NCBI GenBank assembly: GCA_004151065.3
Contig: NWUY0300019726.1
Span: 17,153 to 29,432 of the forward strand
Length of the DNA stretch: 12,280 nucleotides
Source of the DNA: Larix sibirica
Lineage: Eukaryota; Streptophyta; Pinopsida; Pinales; Pinaceae
Direction: 5' to 3'
Below the pieces are notes generated by a model. The model ran no database searches. It saw only the letters and a list, made by a program, of their open reading frames with translations, and was not told where the DNA came from. Both the position numbers and the translations under genes were made by a program. Positions within the stretch are counted from its first letter, which is position 1, and each line of letters begins with the position of its first letter. Positions 1 to 9,038 of this stretch are shown here, in pieces.

Positions 1-540
1 CTCTCGGTGCAATGATGTGATTTGATCTATATTTGAACAATAACATGTCATTAAATACCCCCCCACTCCCAACCTAACTTCACCTTTTCAAACCTAAAAA
101 TAACCCCAATCACATGATGTTAGACCTCAATACCAAGACAAATATCCCTTCTTCTCAATCAGACATCATGTTTGCACCTTCCAATCTCTCTAACCTCTCA
201 CCTACCCATTCCAATGATGTACTCTTGACATATTACATGCCACCCTTACATGTTTCATTTACAATCCATAATCAATAATCTAGACACTTCCCTTTGGAAA
301 TACCTCCCCTTGACCTCCTTCTTGCACACATCATTTGAGCTATCTTTGGGATTCCTCAACACTATGATGCACCACTTCATATATTTCCCACTAGATCCAA
401 AGTGAATTAAACCACACACTAGATAAATGCATATCCAGGTTCATGAGAAGGGTGTCCAAAGTATCATCCTCCAATAATCCTTGAGAGCATTCACTAGGAA
501 ATTCAATGATGGAGATGGACTGTCTGATAAGACAATGAAG
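1..540. other. Unassigned pyrimidine-rich stretch
   Basis: No gene, RNA or repeat is recognisable here. The + strand is rich in C and T runs, including an eight-C run near 58-65, and every frame has stops. It lies directly upstream of the LINE-B ORF1 remnant, so it could be that element's 5' UTR or the eroded start of its ORF1. That placement is by position only. Confidence 0.4.
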
Positions 541-1827
541 GGGTGGGAATTGGCACAAAATGGGAAAAACCCTTAGGGTATGTATCTAAAACCCATTTTG
601 TCTCTAGAGATTTTATTACATTTAATTTCAAGTCTCAACAATATCATGACAAAATCAAGATGAAGGCCCCCCACTTCCATAATACATCTTGTTGATACAT
701 TCAAGACTCGACTCCATGTTTTGATTTGGTGCAAAACGTGATCACAAAAATCCACATATGCAAAATAATTCCTACTATACCATTATAATTCTATTTAGTA
801 AAATAAAAGATAGGACTAGTAATATTATGAAGATCAACAAGCATACTCTAGAGATGGAAATCCTAGCAATGGATAAAATATGCACCGTGATGGATTTAAA
901 CAAGGCCCTCCCTAAAGGAATAAGTTTAAAATATGGAATTATCTCACACTAGAAAATACTGGATATCATCAACATTCGCTTCAAGTTTTGTAGAGAAACC
1001 GAACAGTTGCAATACACTTGCCCTAGGTGGGTTGTCGAAGGAAAACATTTGCATGAGCATGAGCAGAAAGAGCGGATCACTAGTAAGACATACCTTTCCA
1101 TTCATCAAGTTGATGAATTCCCAACAGAAATAGATACTGGAAAGGCACCCATCCTAATTTAGAAACCCTCCCATATCCCCTCATCCTCCAAATCATTAGG
1201 ATCCACTAGTATGGAAGAGCACTCTTGAGCTCTAAAAAATATCAAGAAGACCCTATAATGTGATGCCTTCATTTTTTAATCATGGGCTCAACATTCTTGA
1301 AATACCTCCTTGAATTCATGCCCCTATATCCTTCCTACTTTCTCTCCCTTTGAAATCTCCCCCATGTTTTCCCCTTCCCCTCCATTTTCACATCCCCAAT
1401 ACTATCTCCCTTCCCCTCCATTTTCACATCCCCAATACTGTCTCCCTTCCCCTCCATTTTCACATCCCCAATACTATCCCCCTTGTAAATTTAACCTAAT
1501 TGAGCTGGAACCTCCTTCTAGTGGTATCCCTCCAAAAATCACCACCCCCATCATTCGTAACCCTCCTTACTCTTTAAAACAAGCAAGAATACTAATCCTT
1601 ACCACACACAATCAAAGGCAAAGAACCCACTTGAAATTTCATTGAAACCCTTAATGGGAGGCCTCGAGATGTTCAAGTTTTCTCATATAAAGAAAAGAAA
1701 AGCAAGAAGGATTTCCAACACAGAAAAAGTAATTTCTCAAGCAAATCTTGAAGTTTAATAGGGATGACAACAAATAATAACTAGGAAACTTGGATCGTTG
1801 GAATATCCCAAGGAGATTAATACATGA
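541..1827 (+). pseudogene. LINE-B ORF1 remnant (DUF4283 / zinc-knuckle RNA-binding protein)
   Basis: Plant LINE ORF1 proteins bind the element RNA through a DUF4283 domain followed by a CCHC knuckle. The clearest piece is at about 880-945, reading MDLNKALPKGI, which matches the end of DUF4283 where the family has V-E-I/M-D-L-S-K-G-L-P. Next, after a stop at 950-952, comes an eroded knuckle at roughly 965-1025 (RFKFCRE ... YTCPR) that has lost part of its Cys/His pattern. Weaker DUF4283-like residues occur at about 590-750 in changing frames. After the knuckle comes a proline-rich tail with a minisatellite (1375-1482). A short open stretch in frame 1 from 1768 ends at TGA 1825-1827, overlapping the ORF2 start. 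The N-terminus cannot be located. The assignment rests on motif order and on position before ORF2. Confidence 0.55.
1375..1482 (+). repeat. 36-bp minisatellite, three copies
   Basis: Three direct copies start at 1375, 1411 and 1447. They differ by single substitutions (for example actatc/actgtc at the copy ends). Because 36 is a multiple of three, the array stays open in frame and encodes the 12-residue unit PSPPFSHPQYYL, inside an open stretch 1310-1645 of proline-rich composition. The array lies in the C-terminal part of the LINE-B ORF1 remnant. It may be a replication-slippage product in dead DNA, or an original Pro-rich repeat of the ORF1 tail. Confidence 0.95.
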
Positions 1828-3274
1828 AAGCTCTATATTTAAACAACGGGGAATTAGGATTATCCCATAAATTACGGTACCTCCATAGGTTGTTGAATGT
1901 ACGTAAACCCAACATTGTTTTGTTCAAGAAACTATGATATTCAATCTAGAATGTAAGAAATCTCTCGATAAACAGTTCTTGGATTGGTCTTATGAATATA
2001 TCAACTCCACAAGCCTTTCAAGAGGATTTGTTACATCTTGGAAAAAACATTATCAACGGATCAATATCATAAACTTGGTAAACTTATTATATATCACCCT
2101 ATTCTCTAAAGAGCATAATAGGAATATTTATCTACTAAATGGATATGGACCGATATATGATAGAGAAGAATTTTGGAAATATATAGTAGACATAGGTCTA
2201 TTGGAATCCCCCCTCTTATCATTGGAGAATATTTAAATATAATACTATCAGGTGAGAAAGATGAGGCATGTCATCCAAGTTAGATCCTCCATTTGTTTTC
2301 TGAGAAAGCATAAATAATGTACATTGAGCTAGCATCCCTCATAGAAATGTGGAAAAATAAGAGATCAAGGATGGATTTCATTGGCGATACTTTGGAATGT
2401 ATTTTAGTAAAAGAATACTTTCTTCATTGATTTCTACGATACATATCTGGTATTCATCCATCGGTGGATGAGATCAATCGGTGATAGTTTTTGAATTAGA
2501 TAGGGCCTATTATAGGACATCAATGCTCTTTAAATTCAATCCACATGATTGGTTGACTCACCCAGATTATGTCCAAAATATATCAAAGGCATGGATATCT
2601 CTCACTGTAGAGCAAGGGTATTTTATGACACAATTCCAAAAGAACTTTCTCCCTATCACGATAATTTGAAGAACTTGGAGCAAGGATAATTTTGGGGACC
2701 CAAAGGATAAGCTACAACCAATAGAAAAACAAGCTATCCAACTTGCATGAGAAGTCCTGTCACATAAATCCTACAAATATCAGCATTGGGAAAAAGGAAC
2801 AAAGCACACTTTTGGCTTGGGAAGAGATTCATAGGCATATGAAAAGTAGGGTGATCTAGATACAAGAAGGCGATAAAAAATGCATACTTTCATGAGCAAG
2901 TTGTTATTTGAAAGGCCCATAACTCGATTTGGAAATTCACTAATGATCATGGATTTGAATGTGAACAATTTGAAGACGTTAATGATGTAAGGGTACACTT
3001 CTATAAATATTTATGCACATAGCCCCAACGAGAAATGTTGAGGAGTGCAATGGTGATTGCCACTACTTTCCCAAACTTGGTAGATGGGGAGGAAAATCAA
3101 TTGTTGATGGATCTATTACAAATGATTGAACTAAATAGGGTCAACCCTAAGTTGTAGTCTAATTGGTCCCCTAGAGTATATGAGTTTCCAATGGAGCTAT
3201 TCAATGGTTTCTAGAACCACATACTTTTTGATCTACATCAGATTGTGTAGCAATCGAGACAAGAGGGTTGAATC

Positions 3275-3422
3275 CACTGAGATTTGAATTCAACATTCTT
3301 ATCCACCATTCTTAAGGTAACTAATACGTTCATCCTTGATCACATCCAACCTATATTCCTTTGCAACAACATCTATAAAATAGTATCCAACATTATTGAT
3401 TTCATCCTAAAACTAGCTCTCT
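3275..3422 (+). pseudogene. LINE-B reverse transcriptase fingers fragment
   Basis: In frame 2 this reads as LNSTFLSTILK, then IFLCNNIYKIVSNIIDFILK, which matches the family pattern LNSTFL-LIPK ... FRPISLCN-YKI--KIIA-RLK of the fingers subdomain. The strand containing the first catalytic Asp, the RG-RQG-PLSP loop and the F-ADD box should follow but are absent, because the sequence passes directly into the zinc-finger region. This fragment could not polymerise DNA. Confidence 0.8.
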
Positions 3423-3428
3423 CCACTA

Positions 3429-3490
3429 TGTGGGGAGAATGAACCAATTTCCCATATGTTGGTCCAATGTCACTTTACAAAAGAGATTTG
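3429..3490 (+). pseudogene. LINE-B zf-RVT zinc-finger remnant
   Basis: Frame 0 reads CGENEPISHMLVQC followed by HFTKEIW. This fits the zf-RVT pattern Cys-x-x-x-x-E-x-x-x-His-x-x-x-x-Cys-x-F-x-x-x-x-W found near the C-terminus of plant LINE ORF2 proteins. The first cysteine of the usual CxxC pair appears lost at the upstream deletion junction. Neighbours are the RT fingers (upstream, across the deletion) and RNase H (downstream). Confidence 0.75.
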
Positions 3491-3759
3491 GGTCATTGGT
3501 ATCAGGATTTTTTGTCATCCAATTTCATGATCAAGTGACAACATAAATTCAACCTTATAACTTTGGATAAATAATGCATTTGATATGGGAAAATGTTATC
3601 TCTTGTGGTTGTTTGCTCTACATGGCTCACTAAGAATGAGAGCATATTTCAAGGCCATGATCCAAATGTATACTGAAATTCTATAAACTTAAATTGAGTA
3701 GAGAAACCCCAACTCCTACTAAGATACCAAATACCTCATGACTCATTAGGCATCCTGAC

Positions 3760-4176
3760 TATGACCCATGCATTACTAGAAGATACTTTGACAAGGCCGC
3801 ACAAGGAAATATGGGCCTTTGCGGGGACCAAGTATGGTTTATAGTTCCATCTAGAGAGAAGTTTGGTTTTAAATATGTAATTGGATGAGCCATGAACAAT
3901 ACAGTAGAGGTTATTCCAATCCAAACCTTTCTTGATCTTGCTTGGGAAGCACGCATTGTATCTTTGGTATTTTTTGGAGATTCATTGGTCATTTTGGGTT
4001 AGATATTAGGAACAACACCTGATATTTATATGTCCCACCGGGATCAAGTTAGAATTGTTTGAGGTATGATCACAACTTTTCCTTCCATCTCATTTGCACA
4101 TAATTACTTGGAACTCAATGTTGAGGTAGACAAGCTTACGAAAGGAGATGTACATATCAACCTAGTAAGTTGCTAA
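3760..4176 (+). pseudogene. LINE-B RNase H type I domain
   Basis: This domain degrades the RNA strand of the RNA:DNA hybrid; only some plant L1 lineages carry it. The whole domain stays in frame 1. All four catalytic acidic positions can be assigned: D at 3790 (Y-F-D-K-A-A-Q-G-N), E at 3907 (N-N-T-V-E), D at 3979 (F-F-G-D-S) and D at 4129 (N-V-E-V-D-K-L-T-K). Stops interrupt it at 3886 (TGA), 4000 (TAG) and 4060 (TGA), and the reading ends at TAA 4174. Retaining the acidic residues despite three stops suggests mild decay of this part compared with the frameshifted endonuclease. Confidence 0.85.
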
Positions 4177-4404
4177 AAAATGATCACACAATAGAGAGCC
4201 TCCCTTTCCCCAATCTAGATTTCCCTTTTGATACTTGTATCAAAGGTAAAGTTGACTTGATTAAATAGCCCCTATACTATTACTAATAATAATATATAAT
4301 CATTATATAAAATACACAAAAATAATCAAATACCTATCAATATTGGCAACAATTAGTTAAAGTGACCCCTTATGTGTGTCAATATATATATATTCAAATT
4401 CAAA
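4177..4404. other. AT-rich stretch between LINE-B and the split repeat
   Basis: No gene is present. It includes an A/T-rich run at about 4270-4340 and an alternating AT stretch at 4381-4392. It probably holds the 3' UTR of LINE-B. From about 4341 (tattggcaac) there may be a diverged start of the repeat unit seen at 9866, but the match is weak. Confidence 0.45.
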
Positions 4405-4507
4405 ATTACGACGACCATTCAACGTATTTTGTTAATAAATGTAACAATTATAATGCTTTTGGTGATGGCCATTTCTATCATAAAGGTGTTTAAAAACATA
4501 CTACTAA
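4405..4507 (+). repeat. Repeat unit copy a, left half (split by LINE-A)
   Basis: These 103 bases align without gaps to 9924-10026, with nine differences by hand count (about 91% identity). The match stops exactly where LINE-A begins and resumes at 9764. The copy is therefore one unit cut in two by the LINE insertion. Confidence 0.93.
4500..4507 (+). repeat. LINE-A target-site duplication, left copy
   Basis: ACTACTAA here is repeated at 9756-9763 on the other side of LINE-A. In the uninterrupted sister copy the same eight bases occur only once (10019-10026), as expected for a target-site duplication. It may originally have been longer and since diverged. Confidence 0.75.
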
Positions 4508-5211
4508 ATTATTTAACTGATGCCTCCCACTCACTTCCTGGGCAGAGGACCCTATGAACCAAACTAAATCCTTCTGGTGCGACTGAGTATAAATATCAGG
4601 TGAAAAGACGATTTAAATCAGAGAAAGCACAGAAGGGTCATGTGCATTGTACTCTGGGTAGGGACGTGAGGATGGATATGGTTCAGAACTTATCTACGTG
4701 GGAACTGATCGGGAAACTGGAGTATATACACCTCAAGCGATCTGAGGTGGTGGAATGGATTACTAGGTGTTGGAAACGCTTGATAAACTACGTTCCTAGA
4801 GTCATTATGCTTGTAAACGGGTGGATTTATTTCCATGTTCTTTCATAGGAGTCCCTTCAGAGTATTTTATCTAAATTTTGGGTATTGGGAACCGGTTCAC
4901 TAGTCCTCTTGCGGTGGCATTCTTCTTTTGAAACGTGGAAGGAAAATATCAAACATAGCCAGGCTATCCTTTGGTTGCTTCTCCCTGGCTTCCCTCTATT
5001 ATGTTCGAGCTTTCAAAATTTTATGGATGTTTCCAATGCCATCAGACATTTTATCCTCATTGAGGAAAGTACACTACTGGAAAATGAACACAAATTCCCT
5101 AGGGTACTTGTGGAATTTGATGTGTCTGAAGGTTATCCAGAGGAGGTCGAGGTTATATGGGAGCAGGGGTCCTTTGTAAAATAGTTGTATTAATGGAGAA
5201 TCCCTTTTCGT

Positions 5212-5253
5212 TGCTTCAATTGTCATAAAACGGGTCATTTTCATTAGGATTGT
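5212..5253 (+). other. CCHC zinc knuckle of LINE-A ORF1
   Basis: In frame 1 the codons give C-F-N-C-H-K-T-G-H-F-H-stop-D-C, the C-x2-C-x4-H-x4-C zinc knuckle used for nucleic-acid binding. The preceding P-F-R matches the usual PFRC lead-in. All four metal ligands remain; a single TAG at 5245 breaks it. Confidence 0.93.
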
Positions 5254-6041
5254 AAGGGTCTCCCTTCAGATATAGATTTATCTTTGGAGGAATCAGATGT
5301 GAAAGACCTATCTCAAACCCTCACGTTTCCCATTCTTTTTTATTTCGATTATACTTATGAGTTTCTCGGTAAGTTTAAAGCTTTTATGCCTTAATTGACA
5401 TTAAAATCCATTTCTTTTGAGGAAATATCGAACATATTAATCGATGGTTTTGATTCCTCTTCGGGCCACTATCGACCTAGTTCATTTGTGATCCCAAAAT
5501 CTATGTTTCCTACTGTGGCAGAAGGTGACCACTCCATTTCTGGAAAATGTGAGGTGACTTATACCCCTTCCAATGGGGGTTGCAGTCAATTTGATGGTTT
5601 GGGCATTCATATCTCCTCTTCTCCTATCAAGGATTTTACCTTAGTTAACCCTAGTCGGGCTACTGAAGATTTTTCTGCTGGTTCACCCCTCACTGGGAGG
5701 CATGTGGACTCCCATCCTTTTCCCTCAGAAAGGAATGTATGTGTGCACACTTTTGGGAAGGTCACCCTTGAGCCTAATAAAGTCCCTTTTCCTATTTTTG
5801 GTGGATCTGAGTTGTCTGCCGACCCTGATATTGGGGTTTATTTTGGTTCCATCATATTTTCCAATGTCACCACTCAGAAGAAGCAAACTAAAACAAAACA
5901 ATAGGTAAATAATCTTGAGGGTGTGGAAGGAAAATGGGTCAATCCTAAACTTTCTTATATCTCATCTATATCATTGGCTTTAAATCCTAGTCTATTCTCT
6001 GGGTCACTTAGAGAGAGTGATGACCCCATCATGGTTCCTCA

Positions 6042-6045
6042 ATGA
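6042..6045 (+). promoter_or_regulatory. ATGA overlap joining LINE-A ORF1 stop and ORF2 start
   Basis: TGA 6043-6045 closes the ORF1 frame, and ATG 6042-6044 opens ORF2 exactly at the family-typical endonuclease start (M-I-I-V-S-L-N-I-K-G-I-G). A four-base overlap of this kind suggests ORF2 was translated by termination-reinitiation. That mechanism is inferred, not shown. Confidence 0.7.
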
Positions 6046-6827
6046 TCATTGTTTCCCTTAATATCAAAGGGATCGGTGGACATCCCAAAAAGGTGTCCCT
6101 TAGAATATTACTAGACACTGTCCAACCTGTAGTCATTCTCCTACAAGAAACCATACATTCGGGAAATGAGGCCTGTGATTTATTCCTAAAAATTTGCCCT
6201 CATTAGAAATGTTGTGGTCTTGACTCCATTGGTCAATCCGGGGGCCTATTAGTCGCTTGGAAGCCCAATATGGTTGATTTCACGGCCTTTCAAACTTGTG
6301 CAGGAATAAATATTGAAGGTGATTTCCGGGGGGTGGAACAAAAGTTCAACATCTTAAATATGTATGGACCTTATCACGACAAACAAATTTTTTGGGATTG
6401 GGTTTTTGCAAATGCTACTTTACATGAACAACATCTTATTTTGGGTGCTAATATAAACCTCACCCTTTCATCTAATGAGGTTTGGGGTTCAGGTCGTCTA
6501 GTGGATCCATTAGCCACATATTTCAATGATCATTTCGACTCGATGAGCCTTATTTATGTACTCTCGTCTTATCTGGTTCCCACCTGGAACAATGGTTAGG
6601 CTGTAAAACATTGTGTGGCCAAGCGCTTAGATCGATTCTTTATGCATGAAACCCTTGCTAGCAGTTGTGGCAGGTATAGATCCTTGAGTGAACACACAGG
6701 TATCTCAAATCATAAAGTTGTTTTCCTTCAATTGGATTTTCAAGCCATCATAACAACTTATCCGTTCAAATTTAATAGCACCTGGTTGGGGGATGGCGAT
6801 TTCTCTGAGCTCGTCGGGAACAAATGA
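6042..6827 (+). pseudogene. LINE-A apurinic-type endonuclease domain
   Basis: An exonuclease-endonuclease-phosphatase fold enzyme that nicks target DNA to prime reverse transcription. Frame 0 shows the N of S-L-N-I-K-G, the catalytic E in L-Q-E-T (E at 6147), S-G-G-L-L at about 6240, MYGPY (6360-6374), the RLDRF box (6624-6638) and an S-N-H (6705-6713) where the family has SDH. The GGDFN motif reads GANIN (6444-6458), so its Asp is replaced, and the final SDH Asp is now Asn. Stops at 6204 and 6597, plus 6825 at its end, confirm inactivity. The conserved W-x-P-T-W-x-N tract is seen just before 6597. Confidence 0.9.
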
Positions 6828-7289
6828 AAGGATATGGAACTTTGGGAGCATCACTCTCCTTTACAGTTATTGATGAATAAATTAACTGTTCTTCGATCAG
6901 AAGTGATCTTGTGGGATAAAAAAAAGAAGAGGACTATATCTGTTGAATTATGTTCTATCGAGGGCCAATTAAATAATATGGAAACCTCGGTGGAAGAAGA
7001 ATATTTCTCCACTGATAGAAGAGATACCTTTCTCGGCCTTGTTAAACAAAAGGAGGCTCTGCTCAATCAAGTGGAAAATACTTGGAGGCTAAAAATTTTT
7101 GTGCTTTGGATTGCCAAAGATGATCACAACACTAAATTCTTTCAAAATTATGCAAATCAAAGGTGAAAAGTAAATTCCATTTGGGAAATTAAGGGGGGTG
7201 ATGGCTTACACCTGTCCGATTAAGCCTCTATCATGCATTCTACAGTTGATCATTTTCAGGAGGTCTACAGATAGGGTCAGGTTGGAAAT

Positions 7290-8315
7290 TTGGAGGCTCA
7301 ACTGAACATCATCAAGTTACTCCCTGTATTTTTCTCCGTTGAATATGGAGAGGGGATTGGGGAAACTGTTTCCCTAGAGGAAGTTAAGGAGGTTTTAAAA
7401 TCTTTTGTCGAAGACAAAATTCATGGCCCGTACGGATGGACTGTGGATTTCTTCCTCCATTTTTTTGATATTTTTGGGAATGAGATTCTATTGGTTGTGG
7501 AGGAAACTAGAACCAAGGCTATAATTCCTAAGAAATTAAACTCCACCTTTCTCACGTTAATTACCAAGAAGGATAGGCCTAAGGAATTCAATGATTTCAT
7601 GCCTATATCATTATGTAACCTCCTACATAAGGTGATTACAAAAATCATTGCTGTCAGAATTAAGTCGTTCTTGGATAACCACATTTGTTTGGAACAATTT
7701 GATTTTCTCTTCAATCGACAAATACTTGATGTTGTGGGGGTCGCTCAAGAATGCTTACATTCGATTAAAGTCAAGGACATTCGGGCCTTTGTCCTGAAAA
7801 TGGACTTAGTTAAGGAATATGATTGCTTGGATTGGACATATCTCAGATTAATTCTCATCCAGATTGGACTTCTGGTTTCTGTGGTACAATGGATTATGGC
7901 ATGTATTTCCTCCTCCAATTTTGCAGTTTTGATAAATGGCACACATACTAATTTATTTTCTAGCAGTAGGGGTATTAGACAAGGTTTCCCGTTATCCCCC
8001 TTATTGTTTATCCTTTCCATTGAAGGACTAAGCTGGCTCATTCATGAAGCAAAAAAGGCACACAAAATCAAAGGTATTAATATCTCACATGCTCTTTCAA
8101 TTACTCATTTATTATTTGTAGACGATGTTCTAGTTTTTGGAATGGCTTCTTTAAATGAATGGAAGACATATAATTTTTTTTTTTATGAGTCTTGTTTAGC
8201 CTCGGGCATGGATATCAACCCTAGTAAGTCTTGTTTTTTATTTAATTATAAAGAGGGTGGGTGTATTGAAGAATTGAAGACTCTTTTCCCATACAAATCG
8301 GAACCCATTGACTAG
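7290..8315 (+). pseudogene. LINE-A reverse transcriptase domain
   Basis: Open for 341 codons. Motifs occur in order: S-T-F-L-T-L-I-T-K near 7540, MPISLCNLLHKVITKIIAVR (7599-7658), the first catalytic Asp in K-M-D-L-V-K-E-Y-D (Asp at 7803, residue 172; the family usually has KAYD), the RGIRQGFPLSP loop (from 7968; the usual Cys is Phe), and F-V-D-D (8115-8126, residues 276-279) where the family has FADD. SGMDINPSKS follows. All three catalytic aspartates are kept, but stops immediately upstream (7164, 7221, 7272) and downstream (8313) separate it from the other domains. The first Met here is arbitrary; the domain is part of ORF2. Confidence 0.95.
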
Positions 8316-8483
8316 GGCATCAAGAATCTAGGATAGTATTTGAAGCACAACAACTATTAAACCTCATTGGCGATGTGCACAGGAACTGAAAATTCTGGAT
8401 CACGTGGCCCTGGCTTGGAATGGTTATATTAATCAATTGAACTTCACAGGCATCACCTTAACTGACTCTTCAAACCAGTTGGT

Positions 8484-8760
8484 TTGGGATGGCCTGAAAA
8501 CATGATTTTAACTGTCAAGAAGGTTTATTATCTCCTTTTGAGCGATTTTTCTCCACTAGACCAATGCTGGTGGCACTCAAGGCTATGGGGATGGAGTATT
8601 TCGTTGAAGCTAAAATGTTTTATGTGGCTCTGTATTAAGGATCGGATTATTACACGTCCGAATTTACAAAAGAAAGGTTTCAATGGATCGAGTATATGCA
8701 CCTTTTGCAAAGATGCACCTGAGGATATATATCACCTCTTTATTCACAGTAGGTTTACCA
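8484..8760 (+). pseudogene. LINE-A zf-RVT domain
   Basis: In frame 0 the region starts with L-T-V-K-K-V-Y-Y-L-L, the segment that precedes zf-RVT in plant LINEs. It continues with W-x-L-K-L-K-C-F-M-W-L near 8610-8640 and then the zinc finger C-T-F-C (8697-8708), the acidic stretch D-A-P-E-D and H-L-F-I-H (8733-8747). The final ligand Cys appears replaced: H-S-R-F is read where H-C-x-F is usual, ahead of F-V-W. Its role is likely nucleic-acid binding during reverse transcription. Confidence 0.85.
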
Positions 8761-9038
8761 AGTTCGTTTGGGCTGAGTTAAAATTTTGGCTAAATTTCTC
8801 TGAGGATTGGATCGGTGCTTCCTTTTATGACTGTATCTACAGGTGGTGTCACAATAAAGTGATTTACATGACACTTCCTTTTTTCATGATTGGGGTTATA
8901 TGGCGCATCCGGAATGCTTTGTTATTCGAAAATGAAACCCCATCAGTTTATGGTGCTTGCAAGATGATCGCAGGTGCTCTTAATGGTTATCATGTTGCAC
9001 GGACAAAAAACAGAACCAGATCAATCACATATCCTTCG

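Larger units (their letters stand above)
541..4176 (+). mobile_element. LINE-B: old, deleted L1-type non-LTR retrotransposon
   Basis: A copy-and-paste retrotransposon of the plant L1 type, recognised from pieces in the right order on one strand: ORF1 remnant, ORF2 endonuclease, pre-RT linker, RT fingers, zf-RVT finger and RNase H. Reading frames change repeatedly (frames 0, 2, 1 within the first 450 bases of ORF2), and the RT palm is missing. Both boundaries are uncertain: the 5' edge is where ORF1-like translation becomes arguable, and the 3' edge is the stop after RNase H. An AT-rich tail may extend it to about 4340. No target-site duplication was found. It cannot encode an active protein. 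Confidence 0.85.
1824..4176 (+). pseudogene. LINE-B ORF2 remnant (endonuclease, RT fingers, zf-RVT, RNase H)
   Basis: The polyprotein that nicks target DNA and reverse-transcribes the LINE RNA. ATG 1824 opens a family-typical start (M-K-A-L-Y-L-N). An extra base near 1920 moves the frame to 2, where Q-E-T (1925-1933) carries the endonuclease glutamate. YGP at about 2146 and a FW pair follow. A slip in the C-run at 2208-2213 leads to IIGEYLNIIL (2218-2247) where the family has GGDFN. Then come RLDRF-like residues, a W-L-T-H-P-D-Y linker (2540-2560) and a GDKN-like motif near 2870. SPRVYEFPMELFNGF (3164-3208) precedes the RT fingers, which end at FLCNNIYKIV. The palm is deleted and zf-RVT resumes at 3429. 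RNase H runs to stop 4174. It is clearly non-functional. Confidence 0.85.
4558..6045 (+). pseudogene. LINE-A ORF1 (DUF4283 and CCHC zinc knuckle RNA-binding protein)
   Basis: ORF1 proteins coat the LINE transcript and form the RNP used for retrotransposition. One frame runs from 4558 to TGA 6043-6045 without a net frameshift. The true start is unclear: frame 1 has only GTG at 4600, while an ATG at 4554 is in another frame and runs into a stop. DUF4283 spans about 4650-5180: WELIGKLEYIHLKRSEVVEW, then L-R-W-H-S-S-F near 4912-4932, LLPGFPLL (4975-4998) and PRVLVEFDVSEGYPEEVEV (5098-5154). The CCHC knuckle is at 5212-5253. The tail after 5395 is Ser/Pro-rich. In-frame stops are at 4846, 5182, 5191, 5245, 5392 and 5902; the stop at 5245 sits inside the knuckle at a usual Trp/Arg position. 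Confidence 0.9.

Noticed and set aside
573-755. 60-codon minus-strand open frame
   Set aside because: It lies opposite the LINE-B ORF1 remnant, has no recognisable motif and is short enough to arise by chance.
2780-2998. 72-codon minus-strand open frame
   Set aside because: It is antisense to the LINE-B linker region, whose + strand reading fits the ORF2 family order (GDKN-like motif then N-S-I-W).
4381-4392. Alternating AT run as a microsatellite or TATA element
   Set aside because: It is only about a dozen bases in an AT-rich region with no transcript evidence downstream.
7421-8041. Two minus-strand open frames of 97 and 98 codons
   Set aside because: They are antisense shadows of the strongly supported LINE-A reverse transcriptase and match nothing themselves.
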